A stretch of 64,000 nucleotides of DNA from Paraglaciecola sp030730205 (GTDB lineage Bacteria > Pseudomonadota > Gammaproteobacteria > Enterobacterales > Alteromonadaceae). Location: NCBI RefSeq assembly GCF_052119645.1, contig NZ_JBGQOM010000004.1:124001-188000 (forward strand), in the 5' to 3' direction. Under the pieces are notes generated by a model, which saw nothing but the letters and a program-made list of their open reading frames with translations, ran no database searches and was not told where the DNA came from. The position numbers and the translations under genes were made by a program. Of the stretch, positions 62,448 through 64,000 are shown piece by piece. Positions within the stretch are counted from its first letter, which is position 1. Every line of letters begins with the position of its first letter.

Positions 62448-64000
62448 TTATTGTGTGGCTTGAATTGCCGTCAGTGCAATAGTGTAAACAATATCATCAA
62501 CTAAGGCACCTCGGCTCAAATCATTAACGGGTTTGCCCATTCCTTGCAGCATCGGGCCTATGCTAACTAAATTGGCACTGCGTTGCACCGCCTTGTACGT
62601 GGTATTCCCGGTGTTTAGATCAGGAAATACAAACACCGTCGCTTGGCCCGCCACTTTAGAGTTAGGGGCCTTTTTGCTTGCGACATTTTCCATGATAGCG
62701 GCATCATATTGCAAAGGACCATCAATTAGTAAATCCGGTCTTTTTTGCTGGGCTAATTGTGTGGCTTTTTTTACTTTATCTACATCAACGCCCGTGCCTG
62801 AATCGCCAGTACTATAACTGATCATGGCTACTTTAGGCTCAATGCCAAAGGCTGCGGCTGAGTCGGCTGACTGAATAGCAATGTCGGCTAATTGTTCGGC
62901 TGTTGGGTCTGGGTTAATCGCACAATCACCGTACACCAGCACTTGCTCTGGCAGTAACATAAAGAATATCGATGAAACCAACGAGGCGCCTGGAGCCGTT
63001 TTAATCAACTGCAGGGCAGGGCGGATCGTATTGGCGGTTGTGTGCACTGCACCTGACACTAAACCATCAACATGGCCTTGTTGTAACATCATCGTACCTA
63101 ATACCACATTATCGAGTAACTGTTCTTGGGCAACTACCGCTGTTAAGCCCTTGTGTTTGCGCAATTCGACTAGTGGCTCAATATATTTCTGCCTGACATC
63201 TTCGGGTTGTTGAATGATGACTGAGTCAGGTAACGCTACCCCTTGTTGTTCGGCAACTCTGAGGATCTCCGCTTTGTCGCCTAACAATATGCACTTAGCA
63301 ATACCGCGTTCAGCACAAATTGCTGCAGCTTTGATGGTGCGGGGCTCTTCACCTTCAGGCAAAACAATGGTTTTTTTCGCAGCTTTGGCTAATTGCGTCA
63401 ATTTAAATCGAAAGGCCGGCGGTGATAAACGCAATACTTTTGATGCGCCCTCAGTTAGTGAATTTATCCATTTAGGGTCGATACAATTGGCTGCATGATC
63501 CATTACACGGTTCACGCGCTGTTCATCATCTACTGGCACTTCAAGATTATAAAAATGCAAATTTAACGAAGTTTGCCAAGTATTGTCATTAACTAGCATC
63601 ACAGGTAAACCGCTCTCTAAAGCTTGAGAGCACAGTGCCATGACTCTTGGGTCAGGTTCGTAGCCACCTGTTAACAAGATTGCGCCAATTTTAGTGCCGT
63701 TTTGTGCCGCGAGGCAGGCCATCACAAACATGTCGTTGCGATCTCCTGAAATCACCAATAATGCACCCGGTTGTAAGACCCACACCATATTATTAATCTC
63801 ACGTGCACACAAATGTACGCTACGCAGTCTGCGATGCAAATAGTCTCCTTCGTTTAATAGTTTTGCATTTAGATGTTTGCACAGATCATTGACCCTTGGT
63901 GCGATCAAATCAAAACTCCAACTGATACACCCTAGTAAGGCAAAAGACTTATTGAAAATTGCGAGTTTTTTAAGTTTTTTGATGATTTTTTCAGTTTGGC
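62448..64000 (-). CDS. pta: Phosphate acetyltransferase (5' end outside window)
   Basis: The last 517 residues are visible. The frame stays open to the right edge, so the gene is cut by the window rather than truncated. The DRTGG domain appears first (VAPR-like LIAPRVNDLCKHLNAKLLNEGD, LLVISGDR, AILLTGGYEPD, NTWQTSLNLHFYNLEVPVDD). The C-terminal phosphotransacetylase domain follows (LPEGEEPRTIKAAAICAERG, TANTIRPALQLIKTAPG, VYGDCAINPDPTAEQLADIAIQSADSA, FPDLNTGNTTYKAVQRSA). It interconverts acetyl-CoA and acetyl phosphate. The N-terminal P-loop domain expected of the long, E. coli-type Pta should lie just outside. ackA, its usual partner, is not visible. Confidence 0.95.
   Translation of the reverse strand, partial: QTEKIIKKLKKLAIFNKSFALLGCISWSFDLIAPRVNDLCKHLNAKLLNEGDYLHRRLRSVHLCAREINNMVWVLQPGALLVISGDRNDMFVMACLAAQNGTKIGAILLTGGYEPDPRVMALCSQALESGLPVMLVNDNTWQTSLNLHFYNLEVPVDDEQRVNRVMDHAANCIDPKWINSLTEGASKVLRLSPPAFRFKLTQLAKAAKKTIVLPEGEEPRTIKAAAICAERGIAKCILLGDKAEILRVAEQQGVALPDSVIIQQPEDVRQKYIEPLVELRKHKGLTAVVAQEQLLDNVVLGTMMLQQGHVDGLVSGAVHTTANTIRPALQLIKTAPGASLVSSIFFMLLPEQVLVYGDCAINPDPTAEQLADIAIQSADSAAAFGIEPKVAMISYSTGDSGTGVDVDKVKKATQLAQQKRPDLLIDGPLQYDAAIMENVASKKAPNSKVAGQATVFVFPDLNTGNTTYKAVQRSANLVSIGPMLQGMGKPVNDLSRGALVDDIVYTIALTAIQATQ

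Noticed and set aside
62448..64000. Short, truncated Pta (486 residues)
   Set aside because: The apparent TTG start is an artefact of the window edge. The same frame continues to the last base with good family similarity, so the gene is cut by the window.

Overview
This window looks like chromosomal core DNA from a marine gammaproteobacterium of the order Alteromonadales, probably Alteromonadaceae near Glaciecola, Paraglaciecola or Alteromonas. That placement is an inference. It rests on the moderate-to-low GC content, the E. coli-like gene blocks mixed with genes common in Alteromonadales (Bat-type VWA operon, monomeric isocitrate dehydrogenase, bpt beside aat, a periplasmic-propeller GGDEF/EAL protein), and a tmRNA tag identical to the E. 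coli tag. I see no phage, integrase, insertion sequence, CRISPR array, rRNA or tRNA. One RNA gene (ssrA) is present. The window cuts genes at both ends: a VWA protein on the left and pta on the right.

Layout. 1-4081 (minus): a MoxR ATPase, DUF58, DUF4381, VWA, VWA operon with overlapping genes. 4381-7922 (plus): fadI-fadJ, anaerobic-type beta-oxidation, behind a sigma70 promoter with a FadR-type operator. 8023-13189: two small hypothetical genes and a 1500-residue propeller/PAS/GGDEF/EAL receptor. 13366-19221: M16 protease, sixA, a small coiled-coil gene, yfjD-like and ypjD-like membrane proteins. 19451-26784: ffh, then a complete tripartite RND efflux operon. 26983-31485: a 1500-residue PAS/coiled-coil protein with 74-residue tandem repeats and a degenerate Hpt-like end. 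31835-34188: a redoxin and a membrane-anchored GltB-like FMN protein.

34553-39609: the trans-translation neighbourhood. ssrA and smpB are on the minus strand, separated by an old-yellow-enzyme gene and a DDAH homologue. ratA-rnfH are divergent from smpB, and a GAF gene follows that apparently starts at ATT. 39620-39938 holds a decayed DUF2461 gene. 40003-43399 is the divergent ppsR/ppsA pair. 43453-49862 holds a PGPGW-like membrane protein, ydiJ, a GNAT protein, roxA and a membrane class III cyclase. 49964-64000 resembles the E. coli purB-to-trxB neighbourhood: purB-hflD-mnmA, rluE, icd, cspD, clpS-clpA, infA, bpt-aat, trxB and pta.

How the genes fit together. Several groups touch protein quality control: tmRNA and SmpB, the N-degron genes clpS, clpA, bpt and aat, SRP Ffh, and the ribosomal oxygenase RoxA. 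Central carbon flow is represented by fadIJ, ppsA with its regulator ppsR, icd, ydiJ and pta.

I do not see a multi-gene system that is clearly new. The points most worth a second look are the DDAH homologue whose catalytic Cys is Gly, the repeat-bearing PAS/coiled-coil protein with a His-less Hpt-like tail, the DUF2461 pseudogene, the likely ATT start of the GAF gene, and an easily overlooked 38-residue lysine-rich ORF next to ssrA.
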